A stretch of 64,000 nt of DNA from Sapria himalayana (lineage: Eukaryota > Streptophyta > Magnoliopsida > Malpighiales > Rafflesiaceae). The stretch is taken from the NCBI GenBank assembly GCA_029783825.1, contig JAREIK010003356.1, positions 814,035 through 878,034 of the forward strand, read 5' to 3'. The position numbers and the translations under genes were made by a program. This document shows, piece after piece, positions 49,135 through 61,002 of the stretch (position 1 is the first letter of the stretch; the number at the start of each line of letters is the position of its first letter). Below the pieces are notes generated by a model that saw only the letters and a list, made by a program, of their open reading frames with translations, ran no database searches and was not told where the DNA came from.

Positions 49135-49620
49135 TGCCCTTCAAATTACTATATGTATTATATGTATAATAACATATAACTATAAATAATTCAATTTTGC
49201 GATATGTATAACTATAAAAACATTATACATAACTACATTTAAATATATAATTAACAACATATATTATATATATATTTTTATATATTAGTATAAAAAATGT
49301 ATTTTAGTATATCAATACCTATACATAACTATATGTATAAATATATGAAATTATATGAAAAAATATATATACATACATGTGTAAATATAAGTTAAACTAT
49401 ACGTGTAACTATATGTATAACCACATGTAACTATATTTATAATGATATGTATAAAAACATACAACATAATGTTTTACTATATGTGTATAACTATATATAA
49501 ATATTTTTATATCTATAAAAAACTCTATATAAATAAATATAACTTTATTCTAAATGATGTATACATATATGTATACACATATGTAATTCTATATAATTGT
49601 TTATAACTTTGTATACATTT
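49135..49620 (-). repeat. 540-bp AT-rich satellite, one copy
   Basis: Same order of landmarks as one unit of 27270-28420 (TATAACTATAAATAATT, ATTAACAACATATATTA, ACTATATGTGTATAACTATATATAAATATTT). Confidence 0.8.
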
Positions 49621-49624
49621 ATAT

Positions 49625-49830
49625 AGAGTAGCAGTAGGGACAACGACAGCAGCAAAGGCAGTGGCAGCATTAGCGGTAGCACCGGTAGTAGTGGTAGTAG
49701 CGGTAGAACTGACAGTAATGGCTGCAACACCGACAGCATCGGTAGTAGCAGTGGCAATGACAGTGATATGAGCGACAGTGGCAGGAGCGACAGTGACAAT
49801 GGGAGCAGCCACAACAGCAAAAAATGTGGT
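49625..49830. repeat. GC-rich trinucleotide island
   Basis: GTAGCAGTAGGGACAACGAC...GGTAGTAGTGGTAGTAGC-type triplets, the complementary sense of 11335-11790. Several simultaneous frames are open. Confidence 0.88.
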
Positions 49831-49839
49831 ATATACATA

Positions 49840-50000
49840 CATATATAGTCAGTTTATACGTACATATAATACTATAGTATTTTATGTACATATATACTAA
49901 GTATATATGTACTCAGTATATATGTACGCATAATACTATAGTTTATATGTACATATACTACAGTAATATATGTACGAGTGAAATGCTAGTATATATGTAC
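49840..50000. repeat. Palindromic satellite, CACTA-D copy 1
   Basis: TACATATAATACTATAGTAT and GTATATATGTACTCAGTATA variants. Confidence 0.82.
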
Positions 50001-50029
50001 ATATTTATTGCAGTAATATATATTTATCA

Positions 50030-50440
50030 AAACATAGCGTTTTTTTAAATTTACTTTGATTAGATTTAGTGGTTTAAATTTCTTACAGATATGGTATCAC
50101 ATTGTTTTTCATACGAAGCTTGTATAAGTGAAGGGATTTTTCAATAGACATGACGCACCATGACCCGGACAACTTTTTTGTAGCAGAAAGTTGGTGATCG
50201 GAGGAGTTGAGAGAGTGAAAGCAATGTCAATGCATGGATAGATTATACTTTATGCACTATTGGTAGATACATTGATTAATAAGATGTAATATAAATTTGT
50301 TATTTTTTTGTTTTAGTTATATAAAATATTATATTAGAATAAGTTATTAAATGAATATTTTTAATTAAAAATTAATATTTATAGTTTATGCTTTTATTCA
50401 ATTTAATATAAAAATATTAAATTATTTAATTAAATTTTAG
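50030..50440 (+). repeat. Shared CACTA 3' block, CACTA-D copy
   Basis: TTACAGATATGGTATCACATTG, AAGTGAAGGGATTTTTCA, GCAATGTCAATGCATGG, TTATGCACTATTGGTAGATACA; followed by the leader GGGTAGAGTTTTAGTCTATT (about 50541) of a further unit. Confidence 0.85.
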
Positions 50441-50779
50441 TTGAAGCTGTATGACAATCAACTTTAATTTGTATTTTTTCATGTCTATAATAACTATTTT
50501 TATATATTTGTAAATATGTCTGCATGTCCCCAAAATTTTTGGGTAGAGTTTTAGTCTATTATAGGTATGTAAAAGTCTTGGTGGGGCCTCCATGGTTCTG
50601 GGAACAACACCTTATTATATGAAGCAGTGACATGAACCAAAATAATTAATTCCATGCAAATGCAGGTTTGTTCTTGACACTCTTATTTTGTGCTGATATG
50701 CATCATCATAGTTCAGATCTCTGACTCCTTGTTATTGGTTATTTGTTTGTAAAAGTAGTATGTTATGCTCCATGTGTAG

Positions 50780-50849
50780 GTGTAACAATATTATCTATTT
50801 TCGTGGAGTACTAGAAAAAAAAGAATGAGAAATGCTGACCATGCCTGAG
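50780..50849 (+). pseudogene. snRNP SmF terminal exon, second copy
   Basis: After a TGTAG acceptor (50779) the sequence follows the last SmF exon at 62980-63049: TGTAACAAT, then CGTGGAGTAC and GATGCTGACCAT versions up to a TGA at 50847-50849. Small indels break the frame (peptide NNIIYFRGV then a stop). The shared 3' flank (TTTGATGG.A.GTGT...AAAGTACA) shows that CACTA-D and CACTA-E carry the same captured gene end. Confidence 0.82.
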
Positions 50850-50954
50850 AGACCTATAATCATGTTTTTTAAGTCTTATATTATTATATTCTTTTGTCTT
50901 TGATGGAAGGTGTGTTTGCATTAAAGTACACATGTGTGTGTAATCTAAGGCTAT

Positions 50955-51255
50955 GTGATTATATATACGTACATATAATACTGTAGTATATACGTACATA
51001 TATACTTGGTATAAATGTACGTATATACTAAGTATATAAGTATGTATATACCAAGTATATATGTTCGTATATACTGAGTAAATTTGTACATATATACTCA
51101 GTATATACAGACTTATATATTGTAGTATATATGTATGTATATACTCGGTATATACGTACTTTTAAATTGTAGTATATATGTATGTATATACTCTGTATAT
51201 ATGTACTTTTATACTATACTATATACATACGTATATACCAGGTATATACATAAGT
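50955..51255. repeat. Palindromic satellite, CACTA-D copy 2
   Basis: TATACTGTAGTATATACGTACATA and TATACTCAGTATATAC units after the leader AAGGCTATGTGATTATATA. Confidence 0.88.
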
Positions 51256-51745
51256 AGGTGCATATATTTATTTGTAGTTATGTATATATTATCATACGTA
51301 TACACCTATTTACACACAGACAGACTTTTGAATATATAATTGCTCAGGCTAGTCAAGTCATCATTGTGCATTGCTCACTGATGTAGGTAATAAAAGCATT
51401 GGATATTAGATTTTTCTTAAAGCTGTGGGATTATATTTCTAGTCTAGGCCAGCCAGGCAGATAGAAATTGGTCATAAAAATTTTAGTAATTATATTGATA
51501 TGCAATTATCACATTGTACAAAGCAAACATATGCTTAAATAAGTTTTGTTGCTAAGATTCTAAGATGATTTGTTCTAATTGTACTAGGTCTTAGAATGAT
51601 GCTGATGATGATGCTCGTGTAGTGTCATGTAATTCTGGTCTAGTAAGAATATATGGTCCTATTTTAGGAGAAGCAGCTCGCTGCCTCATCAATAACTCAC
51701 TCAATCTCAAGTTCATTAGTTGATCATCATCACCCACCTTACTTT
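51256..51745. other. Mixed region without recognised gene
   Basis: Non-repeat sequence with an exon-like stretch (about 51588-51720) of balanced composition (GATGATGCTCGTGTAGTG, GGAGAAGCAGCTCGCTGC) that could be another captured exon. I cannot name it. Confidence 0.4.
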
Positions 51746-51749
51746 TATT

Positions 51750-51942
51750 ATTAGCAGTGGTAGCAGTGGTGGTGGTGGCAATGGTGGTGGAAGTGGTAGT
51801 GGAGTCAGAGGCAACATCAGCGGTAGAAGTGGAAGAAGCGACTGAAGTGATAGTAGCGACAGAAGCGGCAGTAGTGGCAGCAGCGGCAGTGGTGGTAGTG
51901 GTGGCAGTGGTGGTGGCAAAGGCAGCACCAGCAGTAGGCGAG
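51750..51942. repeat. GC-rich trinucleotide island abutting the CTAT array
   Basis: GTGGTGGCAATGGTGGTGG-type triplets that pass directly into CTAT repeats at 51943 (GGCGAGATCTATCTATC). Confidence 0.88.
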
Positions 51943-54008
51943 ATCTATCTATCTATCTATCTATCTGCCTAACTATTTTTATATCTTTTTATATATAAAT
52001 ATCTATCTATCTGTGTATCTATCTATCTATATACATTTCTATCTATCTATCTAAATGTGTATTTAACTATCTATTTGTATATCTAGATATTTAACTATCT
52101 ATCTATCGATCTGTCTATCTATTTGTTTATGTATATATCTAACTATCTATCTATCTAAATATGTCTATTTTTCCATCTATAAATATATCTATCTCTCTAT
52201 CTATCTATTTTTCTATCTATCTATCTATCTATTTGTGTATCTATCTATCTATATATATGCCTATTTATATATTAGTCTATATGTCTATCTATCTTTCTAT
52301 CTATCTATCAATCTTTCTATCTATCTATCTTTCTATCTATCTTTCTATCTCTCCAGCTAATTTTCTAAATGTTTGTCTATCTATCTAACTATCAATCTGT
52401 CTATCTAATTATCTATTTATATATCTATCTATTTGTCTATTTATCTAACTATCTATCTTACTATCTATTTATCTATCTATTTATTTGTCTATCTAACTAT
52501 AACTCGAACACTCTATATATCAATTTTACTATTTGTTTATCTATCTATCTATATATAAATCTATCTTTTTAACTGTCTATCTATCTATCTATTTTTTGTA
52601 TATCTATCTTTCTATCTATTTGTCTATCTATCTATCTATCATTCTATCTCTATATATCAATTTGTCTTTCTACATATTTATATTTCTATATATCTATCTG
52701 AATATCTATCTATCTATCTGTCTATATATATATATATATATATTAGTATATGTATCTGTATATCGATCTATATATCTATTTATCTATCAATCTATCTATG
52801 AAATTGACTCTAAATCTACCTTTAATCTAGCTATTAATCTAATTATGAATATATATATCAATCTAATTATCTATCTATCTAACTATTTATCTAATTATCT
52901 CTGTATATATCTATCTGATTGACTATTTATCCATCTATCCATCTATATGTCTTTCTATCTATCTGTCTATCTATCCATCTATATATCCAACTATCTTTTC
53001 ATCTATCAATCCAACAATCTATGTGTCAATATATAGACTTTATATCTATAATTCTATTTTTCTATCTACCTGTCTATCAATCTTTTTATCTAACTTTCTA
53101 TTTGCATGTCTATCTGCCTTTTTATCTATCAATCTATTAGTATATCTATCTATTTGTCTATCTGTCTTTCTATCTATTTATCTATCTGTCTGTCTATCTA
53201 TCTATCTATTTATCCATCTGTGTGTGTGTATATATATATATATGTTTCTATCTATTTGTCTATCTATTTATCTATATACCTATCTATCTATCTATCTATC
53301 TATCTAGCTATCTGTCTGTCTGTTTGTCTGTATATATGTGGGTCTATCTGGCTATCTATCATTTGGTATATCAATCATTATATATGTCTATTTATCTAAT
53401 TATCTAATTTACTATCTATCTATCTATCTATTTACCTATATGTTTGTGTATGTAGTAGTCTATCTATCAATTTATCTGTCTATCTATCTATCTATCTATC
53501 TATCTATGTATATATTATTAGTCTGTCTATATATGTGACTATATATCTATATATCTATCTATTTATATATGTGTCTATCTATCTATGTCACTTTTTGTAT
53601 ATCTATCTCTCTATCAATCTTGCTATCTATCTATATATCTAACTCTCTATATATTTGACTATCTATCTGTCTACCAATCTGTCTATCTATCTGTCAATCT
53701 ATCTATCTATCGATATATATATATATATATATATATCTGTCGGTCTAGCTTTCTTTCTATTAATCCATGTATATATCTGTCTATATATCTCTTTATCTAT
53801 CTATCTATCTATCTATATGTTTATTTATATATCTATTTATTTGTCTATCTATATGTCTATCTATTTGCCAATCTATCTGTCTATCTATATATCTATCAAT
53901 ATATATATATATCCACGTGTCTACCTATCTATCTATATATCTATATATATATATATATATCTAATATATATATATATATCTCTTTACCTACCTATCTGTC
54001 TATCTATA
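51943..54008 (+). repeat. (CTAT)n array 3, forward half
   Basis: About 2.1 kb of degenerate CTAT with short TATA inserts. Left edge is a trinucleotide island rather than a CACTA terminus. Confidence 0.95.
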
Positions 54009-54893
54009 GATAAATAATTATTTTGACAAACACACTGATAGATACATTGATATACAAATAGGTATATTAATTGATAAATAGATTGATATAATGAAAAATA
54101 GATATGTAGATAGATAAATAGACAAATAGATAGTTAAATAGATAGATAGATCGATAGATATATAGATACATATAAATAAATAGATAGATAGACAGATAGA
54201 TGGACACCTAGATAGTCAGATAGATAGATAGAAAGATAGATATACCAATATATAGACATATATATGGACCAATATATATTCATATTGATATAAACATTGA
54301 TAGATATATAGATAGATTGATAGATTGATATATAGATAAATTGATTGATTGACATATTTATAGATAGATTGATAGACAGATTGATATATAGATTAATAGA
54401 AAGATATATATAAAGATAGATAGATAAATAGATAGATAGATAGAAAGAATGAAAGAAAGAAAGATAGTTTTATAGTTAGATAGATAAACATATAGAAAGA
54501 AAGATAGATAGATAGATAGATTTATAGATAGATATATAGACAGATATATAGAGAGATAGATAGATAAATTAATAGATAGACAGATATTTAGATTGACTGA
54601 TAGATAGATAGATAGTCAAATAGATAGATATCAATAGATAGATAGATTGATTGATTGGTAAATAGATAGATAGATATATAGATAGACAGATAGATAGATA
54701 GACAGATAGGTTGATTGATTGATTGTTAGATAAATAGAAGAGATAAATATATAGAAAAATAGATAAATAGATAAATAGATAAATAGTCAAATAGATAGAT
54801 ATATAGATATATAAATATATAGATATCCATATAGACAGACATACAGACAGATAGATACATAGATTAATAGATATATAGATAGATAGACACATA
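54009..54893 (-). repeat. (CTAT)n array 3, inverted half
   Basis: At about 54009 the strand switches (CTATCTATAGATAAATAATT) and the array continues as TAGA, the complement, up to the CACTA-E terminus at 54894. Confidence 0.95.
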
Positions 54894-55200
54894 CACTATA
54901 AGAAATTATCTATTTAGCTACGAAAATTTCCTATGCAAATAATCCCTAGCTAATTTCAAGGTGATTTGCTAGAGAATGGCATGATATGTTTGATTTTATA
55001 TCGAATGAATAATTTGTGATGAATTTTTTATGGAATAGTGATAAAAATTTTTGATGGATAAATATCTCTAGCCAATATTGTCTTAGATTTTTTTACAAAG
55101 GTTGGTGGAAATATTATCAACGAATTTATTGATGGATTTTTCCTAGCTAATTAGCTCCATAAAATATCTCTCACTAAATAATTATATTGAAATTTATTTT
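54894..55200 (+). repeat. CACTA-E 5' terminus and short subterminal region
   Basis: CACTATAAGAAATTATC followed by AATAATCCCTAGCTAATTTC and a few diverged subterminal units; much shorter than the arrays of CACTA-C and CACTA-D. Confidence 0.85.
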
Positions 55201-55520
55201 TAGTATTTAATATTAATAGCCATGCTTTTGAATTTTAAAAATCAGAGGCCGGTGTTGTAAATTCTGGCGATAGATTTTTAAAAATTACATATGCCGGCAT
55301 TGAGAATAATGACTATTTAATTAAACCAATGGTCATCATTCACAATGACAGCATTTGAATTTCAAAAATTATTTAATGCCGACTTTAGGAATGACTGCTA
55401 TTTAATTAAACTAATGGTCATCATTCTCAATGCCAGCTATTGAATTTAAAAATTTTCAAATACTGGCATTGGGAATGATGACTATTTAATTAAACTAATA
55501 TATGTCATTCACAACACTAG
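55201..55520 (+). repeat. Tandem repeat (CATTGNGAATNATGACTATTTAATTAAA), MULE-like subterminal sequence
   Basis: About three units of roughly 100 bp with GCCGGCATTGAGAATAATGA and TAATGGTCATCATTC. The same words occur inside the inverted ends of the Mutator-like element at 60197-62695. Here they may mark one end of a related element that held the PMD relic. Confidence 0.65.
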
Positions 55521-56165
55521 CTTTTAAATGAGTTTATCCCTGTCTGATCATCTTCTCCCTTTTATCCATTATCTTTTATTCATTTTCACCTAACCCCCTA
55601 AATATTTCAGCCATTTATTCCACCAGTGGCCTCCTCCTCTTCACCAAACCCCATAGCTGCAAAAAATTCAGCATTTGCATATTATATAGAAATCTTCATC
55701 AGTCTTTTAATTATCCACATCTCAAGTGCAAAACATAAAATTATAGGATACATAGATTCTATTGTATCCAACTTAAAAAATTACAAAATAAATTAAAATC
55801 ATATCTCAAGCTAACACACACACATGAGTTCTAATCATCCAACAAATACATAAGCATGCTAAACATCAAATCATATCTATGATGCAGAACTAACAATCTT
55901 CTCCCAGGTCCCACAAAAAGAGTTGCAGGTGCCTCCAGCCTTTTTTTGTGCATAGTCAACAAATGTTCTCGCAATATAATCTCATGTATGAACAATCTCT
56001 CGGAGATATTGGTTGTGGGAGGCATCATGCCGAGTTGCTCAAACTTGATTTTACCTTGGTAACAAAATTTGTACCCTCCTTTCTATTTCAATCAAAATAC
56101 ACAAAATATCACATGCAACAAAAAATAAATATGGGGATGTGATGTCAATATGGGGGTAAGGAAGG
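55521..56165. other. Mixed-composition flank of the PMD relic
   Basis: Includes CCTCCTCCTCTTCACCAAACCCC (55631) and a minus-strand open stretch 55831-56028 without family resemblance. Probably 3' flank of the PMD gene. Confidence 0.4.
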
Positions 56166-56169
56166 TGAT

Positions 56170-57375
56170 GCATCAATTTGAGTGGGTATGTAAGGTGATA
56201 TGCAGGTGTGTGGGGGTATAAACATCTTGGATTAGGGGTAAAAAGTAGGCATTGTCGGCTCGAAGTGTACCTAAACCACTCTCACTATCTGAACCATGAC
56301 CTAACCTACCATCTCGAGCATGACATTTGTGATCAATTCCCGCTCTCCCTCTCTCTCTACATCGAATGGGATGCATACGTGATGGTGTTGAGGACAACAG
56401 AGATCTAATAAATGGTTCATGTGATGTAGAAGGTTCCTTAGTGTACCCAGCGATATGATGGTCTTCATCAATCTGGTGTAACACCGAACGAGCAATATGA
56501 TGTATGTTGCATAAAGCACCAAGGGTATCAACACGAGAGTGAATGGCTATGTCAACCATAGTGGCAATTCGAGTGAACCAAAGAAAGAATTATAATTACA
56601 TAATCTAATTATTAAAAATTAGGTAAAATATTTTTGAAACACATGACTCTAACTTACCAAAAGATCCATATTATCGGCTGTATTATGGAACCCCATATCA
56701 TCCCTATGAAGTAATGGTGTCTTAAAACATCATGTAATACGATGATACCACTGCATGTATGGATAATGAAAGTCTATTAAACCTACCATATGGGGTGAAG
56801 TGATAATCCTAGCCACTCGCATCTCCTATAACTCTATGTATGTTTCATGATACATCCCCCAATCGCACTGGTATCATCCATGTACATCCATTGCATGCAA
56901 CTATTGTTCGTATGAGCAAGCTGGAGGTATCTCTTGAAGCCTCCCAAATTGGTGCAGGACTTTAACTGGATGATGCCACTCAACAATCTTGTAACAAATA
57001 AGCTGTGACATCATTTGCTAGATCTCTTGATCAGCAAAGCAGATATATAGGAGCTGATCAAGTAACTCTCCCACGTATGGTTTCCATGAAACGTACATGT
57101 GAACATATAATATCAATAAATTTTATATTAATATGAATATAATTAATATAGAACCATATAATTTTACATAAACATTACCTGATCAGGAGTCTGTGCATCT
57201 AGTTGATCTCGGTTTAGGAGGAGTACACCCGATTGGTTATGCACCCATGTCAAAGGTACTCTTCATCTACACCCTAGTAAAAGAGCTAGCTCTACCTCTT
57301 ATTTTGCCAGAGATTGAGCTAGTAATCCATTGCGAATAGCCTCAGGTAGGTCATCATCCCCAAAATTGACATCAA
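56170..57375 (-). pseudogene. Plant mobile domain (PMD, PF10536-type) gene relic
   Basis: Minus strand, with frame changes: WVHNQSGVLLLNRDQLDAQTPDQ (about 57250-57180) ends at a CAG/GTAATG donor. After an intron come WKPYVGELLDQLP (about 57085) and VEWHHPVKVLHQFGRLQEIPPAC (about 56990-56920). Then IDFHYPYMQWYHRIT (about 56780) and DDMGFHNTADNMDLLV (about 56700-56655). Finally VRRALHNIHHIA/LHQID helices and an Arg/Gly-rich tail (56560-56170). This is the order of plant mobile domain proteins (aminotransferase-like, MAIN-type), which exist both as host silencing and development factors and as transposon passengers. Many stops are present. The neighbouring tandem repeat at 55.2 kb suggests it came in with a Mutator-like element. 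Confidence 0.72.
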
Positions 57376-57410
57376 CATCGTGTAAGGCATGAACAGGTGG
57401 TGGTGTCAGG

Positions 57411-57448
57411 GATGACAACAAGCTGAACATGAGGAACTATGGCTATCA
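57411..57448 (+). pseudogene. BBR/BPC N-terminal remnant
   Basis: GATGACAACAAGCTGAACATG continuing AGGAACTATGGCTATCAATG matches the start of the BPC fragment at 31893 (peptide DD..LNMRNYGY). Only about 13 codons remain, abutting the upstream end of the PMD relic. Confidence 0.55.
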
Positions 57449-57449
57449 A

Positions 57450-57860
57450 TGAGGCTGTGGTGGGTGCCAATCTGCATGTTGTACAACTAGCCATCGATGT
57501 ATCCCCTGCCAAAGAGCATGAAATGAAAAGGAGTAAGAATAGTTGGGAGGATGGTGAGTCAAGGTGCCTTGATATATGAAGTTTGCAAATTTTGTAGCCA
57601 TTTGCTTTTTTTTTATATTTGGAAGACAAAACATCATATTTTTGATGTTTTGTTCCTATTTTTTTTGCATGTGTATTGCTTTTATAGAGTGCAAAATGTT
57701 TTTATGAAGTGCATATTAAAGTTTTCTGTAGTTACGTTGATGCATACAATGAAGTGACAACCCTTACTGCAAACCAAGTGATGAACCATATGGCAGCAGA
57801 AACTATAGGGTTGATGGACTAATATAATGAAGCTAAGTAATCAAAATCATAGGTGCAAGG
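57450..57860. other. CACTA interior, no assigned gene
   Basis: TATATGAAGTTTGCAAATTTTGTAGCCATTTG at 57574 matches 39790 of CACTA-D. The rest is unassigned. Confidence 0.5.
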
Positions 57861-57869
57861 ACACCGAGA

Positions 57870-58080
57870 GGGGAAGAAACATTCTAAGAAAACCACATGA
57901 GAGCATGGTGATGCAAGGCGTAGCAGGGCAGAGCAACCCCCTTATAGGCCTTGGGAGCAAGAGAGAGTTCTGGTTGTGGGGAGGCAATGTGCGAACTTTG
58001 ATGCGCCAAGCCTAGCTTGTGGCTTGTCTTCCAAGTTTTCCACTAAGAGTTTTTAGATATATTTTCAAAAATTTAAATAA
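57870..58080 (+). other. Unidentified duplicated segment (partner at 33960-34250)
   Basis: Contains GGGCAGAGCAACCCCCTTAT, AGAGAGTTCTGGTTGTGGGG and GCTTGTGGCTTGTCTTCC. Followed by the same ATATTGATAGTG.TGTTTTGTGC text as its partner and by a palindromic satellite. Confidence 0.5.
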
Positions 58081-58189
58081 TATTCACATTTCTTATTAAT
58101 ATTGATAGTGTTGTTTTGTGCATTCTTTGTGAAGTAATAATGGGATAATACTTTACCTACTTTTGTATATCTATATATATACCTGATGT

Positions 58190-58350
58190 TCTATATCTAT
58201 AAGACATCCATATATATTGAAGTGTATATGTACACATACTATAGTATATATGCACATATATACTGTAGTATATATGTGCATATATACTTAGTATTTGTAC
58301 ATATCCACTATGATATTATATGTACATATATACTATATATAACTATCTTA
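58190..58350. repeat. Palindromic satellite, CACTA-E copy
   Basis: ACATACTATAGTATATATGC and ATATATACTGTAGTATATATG units. Confidence 0.85.
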
Positions 58351-59910
58351 TTGATGAGCATGATGTTTGTGATATTGCTTATGTTTTGCTGGGTGCCATG
58401 TTCTCTACTTTATCAATTGATACGTTGTTCTATTGATAGCTTTTTGGAAAAAGAATTAGCATGTCTTACACATTAGGGCATGCCTAGCACACACAGGTAC
58501 ATTTTGAAAGTGTAATAGAGATTAATCATCCTGTGAGTTGCCCTAATTAAAATAACATGTTATATAAGGGCATTTTTGTATGAGGTTATTCAGAAAGTGT
58601 ATTATATTTATTTTATGTTGTGTAATTTAATGTTTTTCATGGTATCAAAATCTACCTCATGGAAAGCTAAACTCTCGGGATGTGTGCGTTGGAAAGAGCT
58701 GTAAACCCCTAGAAGGAGTGCATCCACTATGCACTAGCTACCATGATTACCCATGCATTGTGTGCTATGAAAATCTTCACATGCTCACTGTATGTTATCA
58801 AAACCATCACACTCCCACTGTGTGTTATTGAAATCATTGCTCACAAGGTTCAAGCCTCGATTCCAACTACATCAATGCCATATGTGACCCATAGGGGTGG
58901 ATGTTGCTGAATCTGAGTTTTATGAGCCAGATCAGATGCTCTACGACCTCAAATACAAGCAAGAGGTGAGATGTTGATTTCTCAATGAGCTCGTAACAGG
59001 CTTGGTATAGCATTAAGTTGTGAAAGTTTTTGATTTTTTTTTTGTTTTTAATTTTATTTGGTTGCTTGGATAGGGCGTAGACCCTTCTTATCAAGGTGAA
59101 CCAAATTGCATCGTGTCAAACTAAATGCATTGAAACTGTGAAGTTGTGCATAGAAGTTGGATGGACTATTATAATGGAAATGGAGTACAGGTAAGACATC
59201 TACTTGAACATCATGATAGGTGATTTGACAAGCATCCTAAAAAAGTATATTTGGTATTCTTGTTGATTGAAATCATGTTCTTATGGTTAGAGTAATGTTT
59301 GTTCATGATAGTTTTGAGATAAGATTTCATTGATGATGATAATGAGATGTTGGGGAAAAATTTCTATGAAGTAGTAATCAAGTTTTCTTATCCAATTTTT
59401 TTTGTACACGAGATATTCATAGATTTTTTTCTTTCTTGAAATTTATTAAAACTAACTTTTAATTTCTCGTGCATCAAAGCAAGATTAACTATTCATGCTT
59501 ACAACCATCAAATATTCTTTCAAATGATCATTTATTTTTCATAAAAAAAGTTTTCTTATAGTTTTCTCAAGCAAAAAAACATGATAATAAATTTTAGATC
59601 ATGTGGGATATGTAGATTAGAAAAAAAATTTTGATTTTTGGTAATGACCATTTCCATGCATCAATGGTTCAGTTAAACTAGAAATGTGCAATATATGGAC
59701 AAGATAAAGAAATATGACAAGATAGGAAAATAGTGTGTGCATCTGTGTATGCATGCTTGTGTGTTTTGACACATATAGTTATACTATATTCATGTTGTAT
59801 TCATGTATATTGCATAAATACATGCCTATTCATTTTTAAGTAAATGTAGATAAATATCTGATGCATACGTGCATGATTGCACCATTCATTAGTTTTTTTA
59901 TTACTAAATG
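58351..59910 (+). other. Upstream flank of the SmF piece with unassigned exon-like parts
   Basis: A TATATAAGGGC box (58561) followed by CATGGTATCAAAATC (58640) resembles an LTR end with a primer site. An open stretch at about 58895-58960 (peptide VAESEFYEPDQMLYDLKYKQE) ends at GAG/GTGAGA. A second one follows an acceptor-like TAG near 59072 and ends at CAG/GTAAGA (59209). These could be captured exons of an unidentified gene. The rest is AT-rich. Confidence 0.35.
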
Positions 59911-60335
59911 TTGCAGACCATCCCTGCTAATCCCAAGCCTTTTCTTAACAACTTGACTGGGAAGACGGTCATTGTAAAACTCAAGTGGGAAATGGAATAC
60001 AAAGGTGAGCAACCTTGTGTTTTTTTCCTGTGCATTGCATTTTTTTCTCATTTTTTTTCTTTGGTTTCTTTTAGGTTTCCTTGCTTCGGTGGACTCCTAT
60101 ATGAACCTACTAGTGTACAAAAATTTAATACCATGCAGCCTGTTATATTTCAACTTCCATTTCCCTTTTGTTTGGTACTTTCTAATTAGTTTTGTATAGA
60201 AATAATACATTTTAAATAAAAAATCCAAAATATAATGCTAGTTTGAAAAATATTACCAAACTAATACATCTGGAAACAACGTGGAAATTTGTGTCGTTAT
60301 AAATGATGGTCATTGCCACCCTATTAATTTTAAAA

Positions 60336-60865
60336 ATCAAAGGTGGCGTTGTAAATGTCAGTTATTAAATTTTAAAAATTTTAAAATGTAAGCATTGGGA
60401 ATAATGAGAGAGTGTGTGGAATCCAACTTAGTGAAAAACAAGGATGAACAAGCCATATCCATGGATATTTGTTCCAAAAGTACATCCACCGCTATGGCTG
60501 CCACTGCAAATATCACTCCAGTTCTCGAGAATTCATAAGAATCCATAAAACCTCTCACCATAGCCAACTCTTATCCTCCTTCATTTCTTTCTTTCAATCA
60601 ATTTGAACCATTGGGGAAGGACTTAAGCTCACCATTAGAAACACTGACAAAGACCGAAGATGTGATGAGGATTTTATCGGTGACGGAGAGGAAGAAAAAA
60701 ACATAGTGATTATGGGACAGAATGTGGCAAGCATAGAGAGCATAGTCACAGGAATGAGGGAGAAACTTTTTAAATGCCAGAGGAGCATAGTCAGAGTAGA
60801 GCGTAGTCAGAGGAGTCAGAGGAGTGAGCATAGTCAGAGGAGCAAAGTCAGAGGAGCCATGCTAT
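60336..60865 (+). repeat. Duplicated leader of the SMXL-like fragment, copy 1
   Basis: ATTATTAAATTTTAAAAATT, AGTACATCCACCGC..TGGCTGCCA, CAATTTGAACCATTGGGGAAGG and AAACACTGACAAAGACCGAAG recur at about 60.90-61.30 kb with roughly 540-bp offset. Copy 1 has stops; copy 2 continues into the SMXL-like frame. It ends in short GTCAGAGGAG repeats (about 60785-60855). Confidence 0.82.
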
Positions 60866-61002
60866 TGAATTTTTAAAAATCAAAGGCCAGCATTATGAAT
60901 GATGGCTATTAAATTTTAAAAATTTTTAAATGGATGCATTGAAAATGATGAGAGAGTCTGTGTCATGAACCTAGTGATAAAAAGGTTGAACAAACCATAT
61001 TT

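Noticed and set aside
60358..60831. Minus-strand frames opposite the SMXL-like leader
   Set aside because: Antisense of the duplicated SMXL-like sequence; no independent similarity.
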